Assembly (NCBI RefSeq): GCF_000711225.1
Contig: NZ_JOMG01000002.1
Coordinates: 2,988,501 to 3,052,500, forward strand
Origin: Pelobacter seleniigenes DSM 18267
GTDB taxonomy: Bacteria; Desulfobacterota; Desulfuromonadia; Desulfuromonadales; Geopsychrobacteraceae
Direction of reading: 5' to 3'
DNA: 64,000 bases
Under the pieces are notes generated by a model, which was not told where the DNA came from, made no database searches, and saw only the letters and a program-made list of their open reading frames with translations. The position numbers were made by a program, and so were the translations under genes. Positions 45,240 through 54,419 of this stretch are shown piece by piece (position 1 is the stretch's first letter; each line of letters opens with the position of its first letter).

Positions 45240-46370
45240 ATGACCCGTAATGATCATGACATCAGTGACCCGCCGTTCTTGTTGCCGGTCTCCAGGACGA
45301 CAGTTGAGGCTTTCGAACAGGGCCTGCCGCAGCTGTTGAGAAGGGTCGATGATGCGTTGTCCGCTCACCCCGAGATCAATCGTTTGATCGGTTACCATCC
45401 TCTCCAGACCATGCGGCGGAATCTTCACTATCATGGGCAGTTTCTGGCGATGCTGTTCGCCTTTGGGGATTGTTCCCTGCTCCTTCAAAACCTGTCCTGG
45501 CTCTACCGGGCCTATCACGCCCACCAGTATGCATATGGTTATTTTCCCCTTGAACTCAAGGGCTGGAGCGATGCCGTAGAAAAATACCTGGCGGCAGATG
45601 TTGTGCGTGAGATTTTGCCGATTTTTGCCTGGATAGAAACCCGGCATGGTCAGTTGAGCAGCCAGCAGCCGGGCGTCGACCGTGCGGTTGATCAGTCTAC
45701 AGAAGAGACCTGGGGAGTCATCAGACACAAATTTCAGGCGGCCCTGCTGGCCGGGAATCATCAGGGCTGCCTGACTCTTGCGGATGCTTCGATTTGCTCT
45801 TGTGACACCCTGCTGGATTTTTATCAGCAGGTTCTCTGTGCGGTCATGTCCGACATCGGCCGGCTTTGGGAAGAAGCGGAAATCTCTCCGGCTCAGGAAC
45901 ACCTTGCCACGGCAATCGTCGGTCGGGTACTGGCTTCGATCAGCTTGCCGAAAGACCGGTTGACGCAGGAACGAGGAACCGCGGTGGTGGCGACCGTGGA
46001 ACATGAGCAGCATCAGTTGGGGCCCCTGATGGTCGCCGATATCCTGGCCGGAGACGGTTGGAATGTCCATTATTCAGGAGGAAATCTGACCCAGCAGGAT
46101 CTCCTCCGGAAACTGAAAAGCTTACAGCCTGAGTTGTTGGCGTTGTCCATCACTCTGCCCTGTCACCTGAAGCAAGCTGAGCAAACGATCGCGGTGCTGC
46201 GACAGGAGAAAAGCCTTGGTCAACTGAAAGTTCTGGTCGGGGGGTATGCCCTGACTGGGAATCCGGACCTTGCGCGGCGGATCGGTGCCGATGGGTTGGC
46301 AGGCAGCTTTGCTATGGCCAGGGTAATTTCACGACAATGGTGCGCAGATGGAACGAACGATCAAACATAA
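45240..46370 (+). CDS. Cobalamin-binding sensor protein (CarH/MtaC-type B12 module)
   Basis: 376 residues; GGTGAGGAT precedes the ATG. The N-terminal ~140 residues are a helical domain of unknown type. The middle is the B12 cap bundle, with Trp210 and His221 in IGRLWEEAEISPAQEHLAT, the residues that in CarH shield adenosylcobalamin. The Rossmann part has the lower-ligand motif EHEQHQLG with His258, then VADILAGDGWNVHYSGGN and LVGGYALTG. There is no MerR DNA-binding domain and no methyltransferase next to it. Placement between c-di-GMP and HDOD proteins suggests a B12 or light sensor acting through protein contacts. Confidence 0.85.
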   Translation: MTRNDHDISDPPFLLPVSRTTVEAFEQGLPQLLRRVDDALSAHPEINRLIGYHPLQTMRRNLHYHGQFLAMLFAFGDCSLLLQNLSWLYRAYHAHQYAYGYFPLELKGWSDAVEKYLAADVVREILPIFAWIETRHGQLSSQQPGVDRAVDQSTEETWGVIRHKFQAALLAGNHQGCLTLADASICSCDTLLDFYQQVLCAVMSDIGRLWEEAEISPAQEHLATAIVGRVLASISLPKDRLTQERGTAVVATVEHEQHQLGPLMVADILAGDGWNVHYSGGNLTQQDLLRKLKSLQPELLALSITLPCHLKQAEQTIAVLRQEKSLGQLKVLVGGYALTGNPDLARRIGADGLAGSFAMARVISRQWCADGTNDQT

Positions 46371-46989
46371 CAGCTACCCTGATGGTGTGCTGGAGTTTGT
46401 CGGCGAATGTGTCAGCGGATCGCGCTACCTGTGCCTGGTGCTGTTGGATTGCGAATTCACCATTGAACATTGCAATCAGGGGTTCTGCCGGTTACTGGCG
46501 GCTGAGGATCTTGTCGGCCAGCCCTTGCAGGCGGTCCTGCTGCCTGAAAGCCGCTCGTTGTTACACGCGAATATTCTGAGCCTTGCGCAACCGCTCCGCT
46601 TGAATTTTATCAGCGGGGAACAGCAGGTTGTCTCTCTGGAATGCTATCTGACGCAGAGCGGCGGCACTTATCTGCTGTTCAGCGATCACTTGCTCGTCCC
46701 GGACAATGATATTCTGCAGAAGATCTCCTGCCTGAATGCGGAGATGGTTGCCCTGACCCGGGAGTTGACTCGTAAAAACAGGGCACTGCGCGAGGCCCGG
46801 CAAGAGATAAAGGCTCTTAAGGGGATCATCCCCATTTGCATGCATTGCAAAGAGATTCGGGATGACGGCGGCTACTGGAGGAACCTGGAAAGTTACATCG
46901 AGAAACATGCCGGGGTTCAATTCAGTCACGGCATCTGTCCGGAATGTATGAAACAGCGCTATGGGCAGTCTGGCGACGAGGATGAATGA
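46348..46989 (+). CDS. PAS-like protein with C-terminal CxxC...CxxC sensor motif
   Basis: 213 residues; starts inside the end of the B12 protein gene (23-bp overlap). Residues ~1-120 resemble a PAS domain (LLDCEFTIEHCNQGFCRLLAAEDLVGQPL). A coiled coil (ALTRELTRKNRALREARQEIKALKG) leads to IPICMHCKEIRDDGGYWRNL and FSHGICPECMKQRY. This tail is common at the end of PAS proteins in Geobacter-type bacteria and likely binds Zn. There is no kinase domain, so it must act on a partner. Confidence 0.8.
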   Translation: MERTIKHNSYPDGVLEFVGECVSGSRYLCLVLLDCEFTIEHCNQGFCRLLAAEDLVGQPLQAVLLPESRSLLHANILSLAQPLRLNFISGEQQVVSLECYLTQSGGTYLLFSDHLLVPDNDILQKISCLNAEMVALTRELTRKNRALREARQEIKALKGIIPICMHCKEIRDDGGYWRNLESYIEKHAGVQFSHGICPECMKQRYGQSGDEDE

Positions 46990-47133
46990 GGATGCCGGGT
47001 TCAGGCGGGGAACAACGGGTTGAACAGTCGAAAGAATGGCCGACAAGGCGATGGCGGAACGCACGGAGTGGCTCCTAAGTCCGCTAGCGAAAGTCAGCAT
47101 CTCATCAGTCGAGAGCAGGGGGAGCGCAATGTT

Positions 47134-48006
47134 ATGCACCCAGAATCCGCAGGCGAAGGGAACCGGGACATTATGACTTTTCAGAATATCTCTTATGATT
47201 TAGACAATTTGCCGGTGATGCCAGAGGTCGCCATGGCGACCATTAAGTTGATCAATTCCCAGGATTCTTCTGCGGAAAAGCTGGCCGAAGTCGTTTCCAG
47301 GGACCCCGTGGTCATGGCCCGGGTGCTGAAAATCGCCAATTCCTCCTTTTACAGCATGTCCCGTCAGGTGACTAGTCTGTCCAAAGCGATTGTCATCCTG
47401 GGGGAGAAGACCTTGCGTAACCTGGTCCTGGCTGCCAGCATGCATGGCATGCACCGATCCTTCGGCCCCGTTGAAAAAATGCTTTGGGAAGACAGTTTGA
47501 TCTGTGCCCTGGCCAGCCGATTTGTCGCAGATAAACTCAGTCTGGTCGACCCGGAAGAAGCTTTTCTCGCCGGTCTGTTTCGGCATATCGGTAAAGTTGT
47601 GCTCAGTACCCAGGGCGGGCATGAGCTGGTCGCGGAATTGGTGACGGAGGAGAGCTCCCAGACCCTGGCCAAGGAGAAAGAGGTATTCGGGGCCAATCAT
47701 GCGGAGATCGGTGCCGCTGCCCTGGAGCGCTGGCAGCTGAGCCGACTGCTTTCCCTGGTGACCTTACATCATTCAGATGCCGCGCTGGTAGGGATTGAAG
47801 ATCCTGAAACCATCAAAATGATTTGTCTGATCAACATCACCAATCTGGTTCCGGCTGCCTTCGGGGTGTTCGGTATGCCCCAGCTGTTCGATTTCGAAGC
47901 ACTCCCCGGAGCACAGCACTTGAATCTTGATGGTGAGCGATTAGCGGAGCTGCTCAGAGAGTTCAAGGTCATTTTCGTTGGCAGTAAAGCGGCATTCTTC
48001 AATTGA
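47134..48006 (+). CDS. HDOD-domain protein
   Basis: 290 residues from ATG 47134 (AGGGGGAG upstream); ATG 47173 is an alternative and the frame is open to 47020. HDOD domain: YDLDNLPVMPEVAMATIKLI, VVSRDPVVMARVLKIANSSFY, SLSKAIVILGEKTLRNLVLAASM, AFLAGLFRHIGKVVL. HDOD proteins regulate motility, chemotaxis or c-di-GMP signalling without clear enzymatic activity. Same direction as the sigma-54 operon, 144 bp after the PAS/CxxC gene. Confidence 0.9.
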   Translation: MHPESAGEGNRDIMTFQNISYDLDNLPVMPEVAMATIKLINSQDSSAEKLAEVVSRDPVVMARVLKIANSSFYSMSRQVTSLSKAIVILGEKTLRNLVLAASMHGMHRSFGPVEKMLWEDSLICALASRFVADKLSLVDPEEAFLAGLFRHIGKVVLSTQGGHELVAELVTEESSQTLAKEKEVFGANHAEIGAAALERWQLSRLLSLVTLHHSDAALVGIEDPETIKMICLINITNLVPAAFGVFGMPQLFDFEALPGAQHLNLDGERLAELLREFKVIFVGSKAAFFN

Positions 48007-48068
48007 ACAGGCCGCTTCCAGAAATGGCCGGAGCCGATCAAAATCAATAGTGGTCCTCTCATAGGGTG

Positions 48069-48098
48069 TTGAAAAAGTCCATCCCTGGCCTTTTTCAA
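48069..48098. repeat. Stem-loop repeat TTGAAAAAG/CTTTTTCAA
   Basis: Same stem-loop and loop sequence as 26570-26599, within the 223-bp gap before the Cache kinase. It may act as a transcriptional terminator for the HDOD gene as well. Confidence 0.65.
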
Positions 48099-48229
48099 GC
48101 TCGTCCGTCCATGGGCTCCGGAGGCTGTTACGCCTGCTAAACGATTGATTTTGTAAAGTGGAGGGGAGTGCCGTTTTCCTCTCCGTGCTTGAACTGCTGA
48201 AGAAAATTTTTTGAGAATGGACGATAGCG

Positions 48230-50215
48230 ATGACTTTACGGACCAAGACCATGCTGATCCTGGTGATCACAGTGGTTGTCTCGTTAGGCGGCAGCGGCTT
48301 TTTTTTTCTCGAGCACTTTGAAAAAAATTTCAAGCAGTCCGTCTTCCAGACTGTCGATGCCGTCGCCCAGAACAATGCTCATTTTGTCGAAGCCTATCTC
48401 TCCAGCCAGCGGGAGATGATTGTCCAGTCCGGATTTGTTTTTTCCGAAAACTTTCGTCGGCAGGCCGGTTCGGTTCCCCCAGAACAGCTCCTGGAAGGGC
48501 TGGCCATGAATCTCCCCTCCTTTGACGGAGGATTTTTCTTTGTTGATCGGCAGGGAATATTACAAGCCAGCTATCCGGTGCTCCTGGAACATAAAGGCGC
48601 GGATTTTTCGCAGGCGGATTTCTTCTCCGAGGTGATGACCACGCACTCCTGTGTGGCCGGAAAACCAGCTGTTCTGGGTGTGAATTCTCGTCCCGGGCTG
48701 CTGTTTGCCACCTATCTGGAAAACCCCGCCGGCGAGCCCCTGGGAGTTCTCGGCGGGATCGGCCTGCTGACCGCCGATGGCTCTTTGGCCGCCAACCTGC
48801 GTAAACGGATCGGCCGTTCAGGCTATTCCTATATTATTGATCATAGCCGTCGCTTGCTGATCCACCCCAACCAAGAGCGCCTGTTCAAGCGTGATGTCAT
48901 GGCCGGGGACAATCAGATGCTCGATGCGGCCCTGGACGGTTTTCAAGGGGTGACCGAAACCGTCAATTCGCGTGGCATAGCCATGTTTGTTGCCTTTTAT
49001 CCCGTTGCGGGAACCGATTGGATTGTCGCCAGCCAGGAACCGGTTGCGGAAGCCTTGGCACCATTGCAGACCGGAAAAACTTCGTTGTTGCTGTTTGCCG
49101 GGATCGGCAGTCTGGTGGCGGCCGGGATCGGTCTGCTCATGGTGCATAAAAGTATGCAGGGATTGGTCCTGCTGGAAAAAACGACTGCCGAGCTGATGAT
49201 CCCGACAGAAGCCAGCAACGATTTGGAAGCGGGTTACCGAAACAATGTGCACAAGCTGGATGCACTGACTCGCCATGCCGAATTCGGCACCTTGGCCAGC
49301 GTTATTTCCGGGCTGTATTCGCGCGGCGCCAAGATGTTGATCAAAAAAAATAAAATTGCCGAGGAGTTGGAAGCGGCCTATCAGCAGTTAAAGTCGACGC
49401 AGGCGCAGATCGTGCAACAGGAGAAAATGGCCTCAGTAGGCCAACTGGCGGCTGGTGTCGCCCATGAAATCAATAACCCGATCGGGTTTATCGGCAGTAA
49501 TTTAAGAGCCTTGAGTAAACATCTTGAAAAAATAACCGCGTACCGTAAGTTTCTCAAAGAATGGGACTGCCAGTCTGCAGACGAGACGTCCGGCCGGGAC
49601 CTGGATGAGGTGGCAAAGAAGCTGAAAATCGATTTTGTCCTGGCTGATATCGAGGATTTGATCGAAGAGTCGCGCGAGGGGGTTGAACGGATCCGGAAAA
49701 TCGTTCGTAACCTGAGCAGTTTTTCCCGGATGGATAAGCTGGAACTGCAGAAATTCGATGTGAACGAATGTGTTGAAAGTACCCTGGCTATCGCCTGGAA
49801 CGAAATCAAATACAAGGCAACGGTTGAGAAAGACCTGGCTGATCTGCCATTGATAGACTGTTACCCGCAGCAGCTGAACCAGGTGTTTTTGAACCTGTTG
49901 ATCAATGCGATTCACGCCATGGAGAGCAAGGGGCATATCAAAATCTGCAGCCGCTTGGACCATGGCCTGATCAAAGTTTCCATTCAGGATAACGGTTCAG
50001 GTATTGCCGAAGAAAACCTTGCCAGGATCTTTGAACCGTTTTTTACCACCAAAGAGATTGGCAAGGGAACCGGGCTGGGCTTGAGCATCAGCTATGACAT
50101 TATCAAAAAACATCATGGAGACATTAAAGTTGAGAGCACATTGAACAAGGGAACGACATTTACTATCGAACTTCCTCTGGCTGTGAACGGAGATGACTTA
50201 TGCAGGAACCGATAA
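48230..50215 (+). CDS. Cache-domain sensor histidine kinase
   Basis: 661 residues. TM1 (~8-28), a large periplasmic double-Cache-like sensor (~29-280, ending in [21 protein letters not shown]), TM2 (~283-303), coiled coil, HisKA with His412 in [21 protein letters not shown], HATPase ([48 protein letters not shown]). It senses a small extracytoplasmic ligand and phosphorylates the response regulator whose start overlaps its end by 16 bp. Confidence 0.94.
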   Translation: MTLRTKTMLILVITVVVSLGGSGFFFLEHFEKNFKQSVFQTVDAVAQNNAHFVEAYLSSQREMIVQSGFVFSENFRRQAGSVPPEQLLEGLAMNLPSFDGGFFFVDRQGILQASYPVLLEHKGADFSQADFFSEVMTTHSCVAGKPAVLGVNSRPGLLFATYLENPAGEPLGVLGGIGLLTADGSLAANLRKRIGRSGYSYIIDHSRRLLIHPNQERLFKRDVMAGDNQMLDAALDGFQGVTETVNSRGIAMFVAFYPVAGTDWIVASQEPVAEALAPLQTGKTSLLLFAGIGSLVAAGIGLLMVHKSMQGLVLLEKTTAELMIPTEASNDLEAGYRNNVHKLDALTRHAEFGTLASVISGLYSRGAKMLIKKNKIAEELEAAYQQLKSTQAQIVQQEKMASVGQLAAGVAHEINNPIGFIGSNLRALSKHLEKITAYRKFLKEWDCQSADETSGRDLDEVAKKLKIDFVLADIEDLIEESREGVERIRKIVRNLSSFSRMDKLELQKFDVNECVESTLAIAWNEIKYKATVEKDLADLPLIDCYPQQLNQVFLNLLINAIHAMESKGHIKICSRLDHGLIKVSIQDNGSGIAEENLARIFEPFFTTKEIGKGTGLGLSISYDIIKKHHGDIKVESTLNKGTTFTIELPLAVNGDDLCRNR

Positions 50216-51018
50216 AACTGCTCCTGGTGGATGATGAAGCCAATATCCTGAAAGCGGTGCGGCGCCTGTTGGTGGATGAACCCCAGTATGAAATACTCTC
50301 CGCCGAGTCAGGGGAGGAAGGGCTGCGCATTCTTGAAAATACGGCCGATATCCGGCTGGTCGTTGCCGATTATCGTATGCCGCAGATGGATGGTATTGAA
50401 TTTCTGACCAGGGTTTATCGGCGTTGGCCCGATATCATGCGGATGGTTCTGTCCGGTTATGCGGATATCGCGGTCGTCGTTGACGCCATCAATCAGGGCC
50501 ATATTTATCGTTTTATTGGCAAACCCTGGAACGATGAGAACCTGAAAAACGAAATTGCTTCGGCTCTGCGCCACCAGGAGTTGCAGCTGCAGGTGCGTAC
50601 CCTGAATGAAGAACTCCTGCAAAAGAATGCCCAACTCCTGGAATTGAATAATAACCTGGAAGCGGTCGTGGAACGACGGACCGAAGATCTGGCGCTCCGC
50701 AATCAGGTTCTTCAAGTTGCGCAAGGAGTGCTCGATGTCCTGCCCGTGGCGGTTTTTTGCATTGATGCTGAAAGAATAATCGTGCAGATGAACGAATCTG
50801 CCAGCAGCCTTTGCCCGTTACTTAAGGTCAACCCCCTGGGATGTGACAGCCGGGAGGTCTTCCCTGCTGAAGTCAACGCGTTGATCGATCATGGGTCGCA
50901 CCAAGAACATTGCGCGGAGGTGAAGATCGGTGACCGCCGCTTTAAAACGATTGCCCGACGCATCGAAAATCGTTATTCCCGGGGGACTGCGCTGATGCTG
51001 GTTCCCGAGCAGTTTTAG
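50200..51018 (+). CDS. Response regulator with C-terminal PAS-like domain
   Basis: 272 residues, GGAGATG before the ATG. Receiver intact: LLVDDEANIL, Asp in VVADYRMPQMDG, SGYAD, FIGKPWNDENL. The KPW type is shared with RpfG-like regulators. A coiled coil (~130-170) and a PAS-like segment (VLPVAVFCIDAERIIVQMNESASSL) follow; no DNA-binding or enzymatic domain is visible. Cognate to the overlapping kinase gene, it probably signals by protein interaction. Confidence 0.9.
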   Translation: MQEPIKLLLVDDEANILKAVRRLLVDEPQYEILSAESGEEGLRILENTADIRLVVADYRMPQMDGIEFLTRVYRRWPDIMRMVLSGYADIAVVVDAINQGHIYRFIGKPWNDENLKNEIASALRHQELQLQVRTLNEELLQKNAQLLELNNNLEAVVERRTEDLALRNQVLQVAQGVLDVLPVAVFCIDAERIIVQMNESASSLCPLLKVNPLGCDSREVFPAEVNALIDHGSHQEHCAEVKIGDRRFKTIARRIENRYSRGTALMLVPEQF

Positions 51019-51048
51019 GCATCCGAGCGGTCGCTTGCTGAGCTCAGC

Positions 51049-51321
51049 TCAAAGTTTTGCCAGGGCCGTTTTAATGGCGACGCCCAGGTTTGACCAGGCG
51101 TCATCAATCTCCTCCTGGAGGCTCTGCCAGTCCTGCTCCCCGGCATTTTTAAGTTTCTCGAGTTTCGTCTGGGCCAGCGTTTTTTTCTGTTGCAGATAGG
51201 TTATGGCTTCACTGTCGCTGGCACCGGTTTCCCTGGCTCGGCTGAGCAGCAGGTTGATCTGGGCATTCCATTCGTTGAGTTGCCCTTCCAATTTATTCAA
51301 ATAGGCCTCTTTGCTGTTCAT
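51049..51321 (-). CDS. Small coiled-coil protein
   Basis: 90 residues, AGAGGGA before the ATG. Almost entirely heptad-patterned (YLNKLEGQLNEWNAQINLLL, YLQQKKTLAQTKLEKLKNAG, WQSLQEEIDDAWSNLGVAIK). No transmembrane segment. Function unknown; similar small coiled-coil proteins are frequent near stress or envelope genes. Confidence 0.7.
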   Translation of the reverse strand: MNSKEAYLNKLEGQLNEWNAQINLLLSRARETGASDSEAITYLQQKKTLAQTKLEKLKNAGEQDWQSLQEEIDDAWSNLGVAIKTALAKL

Positions 51322-51437
51322 CGGTCCCTCTTTCCTGTTGATTCTTTACCGGGTTCTTCGCCGCTGCTGGCAGCGGCGAAGAATCTCGCGTTATGGGTTG
51401 AGCCTTCTGCATATTGTTTTTTTCGACACAGTGCAGA

Positions 51438-51599
51438 CTATTTATCGATTTTTTTCAGTGGCTTGCCACAGCAGGTCTGGTTGCGGCTTTCCGCTTCATC
51501 TTTCCGGTATGTTTTATTGCAGCTTTCACAGATGAAGGCGGATTTTTCCGAGAGTTCTTCTTCTGCAGCGGAAAATCGATCATGGTACTCTTTTGACAT
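51438..51599 (-). CDS. Small CxxC...CC protein, paralogue 2
   Basis: 53 residues, AAAGGAG before the ATG. MSKEYHDRFSAAEEELSEKS, then FICESCNKTYRKDEAESRNQ and TCCGKPLKKIDK: the same layout as the gene at 32879-33055 (short acidic helix, CxxC, TCCG). Probably a metal-binding mini-protein. Unknown function. Confidence 0.75.
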   Translation of the reverse strand: MSKEYHDRFSAAEEELSEKSAFICESCNKTYRKDEAESRNQTCCGKPLKKIDK

Positions 51600-51654
51600 G
51601 ATAATGCTCCTTTGCTGACAGGCCGTTGGTTTTGCCGGCCGTGCTGGTCCTCTG

Positions 51655-51810
51655 GTTGCTGAAAAAGTCCATCCTGTGACTTTTCAAGTACGGTTGGGAA
51701 GATTACCTTGCCCCGCCCGCCACAATTAAGCGCCGGTCACCCGGCATGATCTTTGTCTGCCCATCCTTGGACTTTGCGGGCTGTTTGCTACTATAAGTTT
51801 AGCGCTAAAC
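51655..51810. repeat. Degraded stem-loop repeat and MITE-end relic
   Basis: GAAAAAGTCCATCC...GACTTTTC is a decayed form of the 48069 stem-loop. At 51797-51810 GTTTAGCGCTAAAC is a perfect 14-bp palindrome that recalls the MITE terminus (GGCGCTAGTTTAAG). The rest of the gap up to 51855 shows no gene. Confidence 0.5.
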
Positions 51811-51855
51811 CGGCTGTTTTGCAGCATGCTGCGTTGCCGGACGCTCCCGGCCTGC

Positions 51856-52458
51856 TCAGGGGACTTCCGCTGTGATCAGCTGTTCCAGAAGCTGTAACAA
51901 GCGGCCCATTTCATCCAGGAGACGACCTGTGTAGCCCGCCTGCCGGAAGGCCTGATACGCATTGGAAAAATACCAGCGCTGCAGTTCCCGGCCGGCGCTG
52001 AACCTCTCCCACAGTGGTTCTCCCAGTCGCTCATAGTCCGCAATAATGGCGCGCAGATTATCGATTTTATCAGCGATGGTGACCCGCAACAGGCTTGGTT
52101 CCGCTGCTTCGATAGTCCTTAAGTATTGTTTCTTTCTTTTCAACCAGGGTGGTTTGCGGCCGCCACGATAGTCTGTCGGGGTGTCGGTGGCGACACTGAC
52201 AAGTTGCAGTACCCGGCCCCCGAACCTGCTGCGGATCTCCTCCCGAGTGATCTGTTCCGGTTTGTCCTCAAGGCAGTCGTGGAGCAGTGCGGCGATCGCT
52301 TCATCCTCGTTGCCGCCGTCCTGCTGGACCAGGGCACAGACCCCCAGCAGATGTGCCATGACCGGAACCTGACTGCCTTTGCGGGTATCCCGGCCATGGA
52401 GTTGAAAGGCTAATTCCAGGGCCTGTTGCAGCCGCGGCTGTAAATATCCGTTCGCCAT
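51856..52458 (-). CDS. HD-domain protein, small alarmone hydrolase-like (SpoT HD family)
   Basis: 200 residues. Metal and catalytic signature of the RelA/SpoT hydrolase domain: LHGRDTRKGSQVPVMAHLLGV (His36), ALLHDCLEDKPEQI (His60-Asp61, Glu64-Asp65), TIADKIDNLRAI (Asp130). No synthetase, TGS or ACT domain, so it resembles stand-alone SAH/MESH1-type hydrolases that cleave (p)ppGpp or NADPH-type substrates. Single gene, AAAGAGA upstream of the ATG. Confidence 0.85.
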   Translation of the reverse strand: MANGYLQPRLQQALELAFQLHGRDTRKGSQVPVMAHLLGVCALVQQDGGNEDEAIAALLHDCLEDKPEQITREEIRSRFGGRVLQLVSVATDTPTDYRGGRKPPWLKRKKQYLRTIEAAEPSLLRVTIADKIDNLRAIIADYERLGEPLWERFSAGRELQRWYFSNAYQAFRQAGYTGRLLDEMGRLLQLLEQLITAEVP

Positions 52459-52617
52459 TAATCTCTTTCCCTTGAGAAAACTTGTGTGGTGGTTACCTCT
52501 CCAGTATAGCCGGTTTCCTATGGGGAGCGGGCAGTGGGGGTTTTACAGCAGCGCAGCTTCCGGCTATGCTGAAAGGAGTTGGAGGATTTTGAACTTTTCA
52601 GCAAAGGAACTTTTGAT

Positions 52618-53589
52618 ATGGGGTTGTTGGTCAATGGTCAGTGGCAGGACCGCTGGTATGATACGGATGAAAATGGTGGCCGCTTCGTGCGGCAGGAGTC
52701 ACAATTTCGCAATTGGGTCACTGTTGACGGCAGTGTCGGGCCGAGTGGCGAGGGCGGATTTGCCGCCGAACCCGACCGCTATCACCTGTATGTCTCCCTG
52801 GCCTGCCCTTGGGCCCACCGAACGTTGATTTTCAGAAGCATAAAACGGTTGCAGGGGGTGATCGGGGTCACCGTGGTAGACCCGCTGATGCTCGAAAACG
52901 GCTGGGAACTGGGGGACGCGGAGCATGGTCCGGTGAGTGGGATCAGGTATCTCTATGAACTTTATCTGACCGTTGCCGACAACATGAGCGGGCGGGTCAC
53001 GGTTCCAGTGCTCTGGGATAAACAGCGCAAGACTATTGTCAACAATGAGTCCGCCGAGATCATTCGAATGTTGAACCGTGCCTTCAATCATTTGACCGCG
53101 GTCCAGACCGATTATTATCCTGTCGCCCTGCAAGGGGAGATCGACCGGCTCAATGAACGGATCTATCAAACAGTCAATAACGGTGTCTACCGGGCCGGCT
53201 TTGCCACGACCCAGCAGGCCTATGAAGAGGCGTTTGATGCGCTGTTCGATACCCTGGACTGGTTGGAGAACCGCTTGGACCGGCAGCGGTTTCTGGCCGG
53301 CTCACAGCTGACCGAGGCGGACTGGCGGCTGTTTACCACCCTGATCAGATTTGACGCGGTTTATCACGGCCACTTTAAGGTCAACCGCAAACGGATTGAA
53401 GATTATCCGAACCTTTCCAACTATCTGCGCGATCTGTTTCAACAGCCCGGTGTTGCCGAGACCGTGAATTTTTCCCATATCAAAACCCACTATTACGGCA
53501 GCCATAAAACTATCAATCCGACCGGGATCATTCCCAAAGGCCCGGAACTTGATTTTTTACGGCCACACGACAGAAACCGTTTCTCCTGA
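52618..53589 (+). CDS. Glutathionyl-hydroquinone reductase (Xi-class glutathione transferase)
   Basis: 323 residues from ATG 52618 (AAGGAA upstream); the frame opens at a TTG 13 codons earlier. Catalytic Cys63 in SLACPWAHRTLIF. The typical Xi-class layout is complete: RYHLYVSLACPW, VPVLWDKQRKTIVNNESAEIIRML, FATTQQAYEEAFDALFDTLDWLE, LTEADWRLFTTLIRFDAVYHGHFK. It reduces glutathionyl-hydroquinones to hydroquinones with glutathione (YqjG/PcpF type). Glutathione use is not universal in anaerobic deltaproteobacteria, which makes it mildly notable. Confidence 0.93.
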   Translation: MGLLVNGQWQDRWYDTDENGGRFVRQESQFRNWVTVDGSVGPSGEGGFAAEPDRYHLYVSLACPWAHRTLIFRSIKRLQGVIGVTVVDPLMLENGWELGDAEHGPVSGIRYLYELYLTVADNMSGRVTVPVLWDKQRKTIVNNESAEIIRMLNRAFNHLTAVQTDYYPVALQGEIDRLNERIYQTVNNGVYRAGFATTQQAYEEAFDALFDTLDWLENRLDRQRFLAGSQLTEADWRLFTTLIRFDAVYHGHFKVNRKRIEDYPNLSNYLRDLFQQPGVAETVNFSHIKTHYYGSHKTINPTGIIPKGPELDFLRPHDRNRFS

Positions 53590-53731
53590 CCGCTTCTTCG
53601 AAGGCTGGGGCGTTGTGACGGATATTGTATCAGGGGCAATTGTTTTCCGTAAATCCTCTGCTAAATTTTAATGAGATCCCCGGACAGGCTCGGGATTGCC
53701 AAATTTTATTATTTTTCAAAAGGAGTATCCA

Positions 53732-54292
53732 ATGAGATCGTTAATGCTGTTGTGTGCGCTTTTCAGCTGTTTTTATGTGACGGGCTGCAGTAAAGATGAT
53801 AATGGCGGGAAGGACCAGGCGGCAGCTCCCGCGGCTAAGGAACAGACTGAGCCGGCGTCACAGGCAGTGCAGCAGGCGACAGAGAAAGTTGGCGAAATGG
53901 CTGCGCAGGCCAAAGAGAAAGTTGCGGTAGCGACAGAAACCGCCAAAGAACAGGTTGCAGCCGGGATGGATCAGGTCGAAGCCAAGGCCGGGCAGATGAA
54001 AACAGAGGCTCAAACGCTGCTCGCCGGAGTCCAGGACAAAATGTCTTCTGCCTCCGGGCAGGCAATCTACACCCAAAATTGCAGTGGTTGTCACGGCAGT
54101 GGGGTCATGGGGGCACCCAAAACAGGGGATGCGGCAGCCTGGAGCGCTTTGGTGAAGGATGTTGGCGTCGATAAGCTGGTCCAGAACGCCATCAATGGCA
54201 TCGGCAATATGCCGCCACGGGGCGGCCACAGCCAATTGACCGACAGTGAAGTGAAGTCTGCCGTGGAGTATATGGTGGAGCAAAGCAAATAA
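53732..54292 (+). CDS. Lipoprotein c-type cytochrome with helical stalk
   Basis: 186 residues from ATG 53732 (AAAAGGAG upstream). Lipobox ending in VTGC with Cys19. Residues ~40-105 are Ala/Lys/Glu-rich repeats of ~11 residues (ATEKVGEMAAQAKEKVAVAT), like LEA or apolipoprotein helices, forming a stalk. The heme domain is cytochrome c5-like: CSGCH (Cys117, Cys120, His121) and Met160 in IGNMPPRGG. It should be a monoheme periplasmic electron carrier tethered to the membrane. Followed by a strong terminator. Confidence 0.88.
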   Translation: MRSLMLLCALFSCFYVTGCSKDDNGGKDQAAAPAAKEQTEPASQAVQQATEKVGEMAAQAKEKVAVATETAKEQVAAGMDQVEAKAGQMKTEAQTLLAGVQDKMSSASGQAIYTQNCSGCHGSGVMGAPKTGDAAAWSALVKDVGVDKLVQNAINGIGNMPPRGGHSQLTDSEVKSAVEYMVEQSK

Positions 54293-54315
54293 GCGGCGTC
54301 GATTTTCAAAACAGC

Positions 54316-54350
54316 AAAAAGGAGTTCTCCCGGCGGAGAACTCCTTTTTT
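54316..54350 (+). terminator. Strong Rho-independent terminator
   Basis: AAAAAGGAGTTCTCC and GGAGAACTCCTTTTTT form a 15-bp stem with a CGGC loop; it works in both directions for the convergent cytochrome and glycosyltransferase genes. Confidence 0.9.
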
Positions 54351-54419
54351 GTTGGCCATCGAAGCTGTTCTGCGGATTGTGCCGGAAGCGATTTTCGGAG
54401 CGGGGAACTGCGCCTCCGG

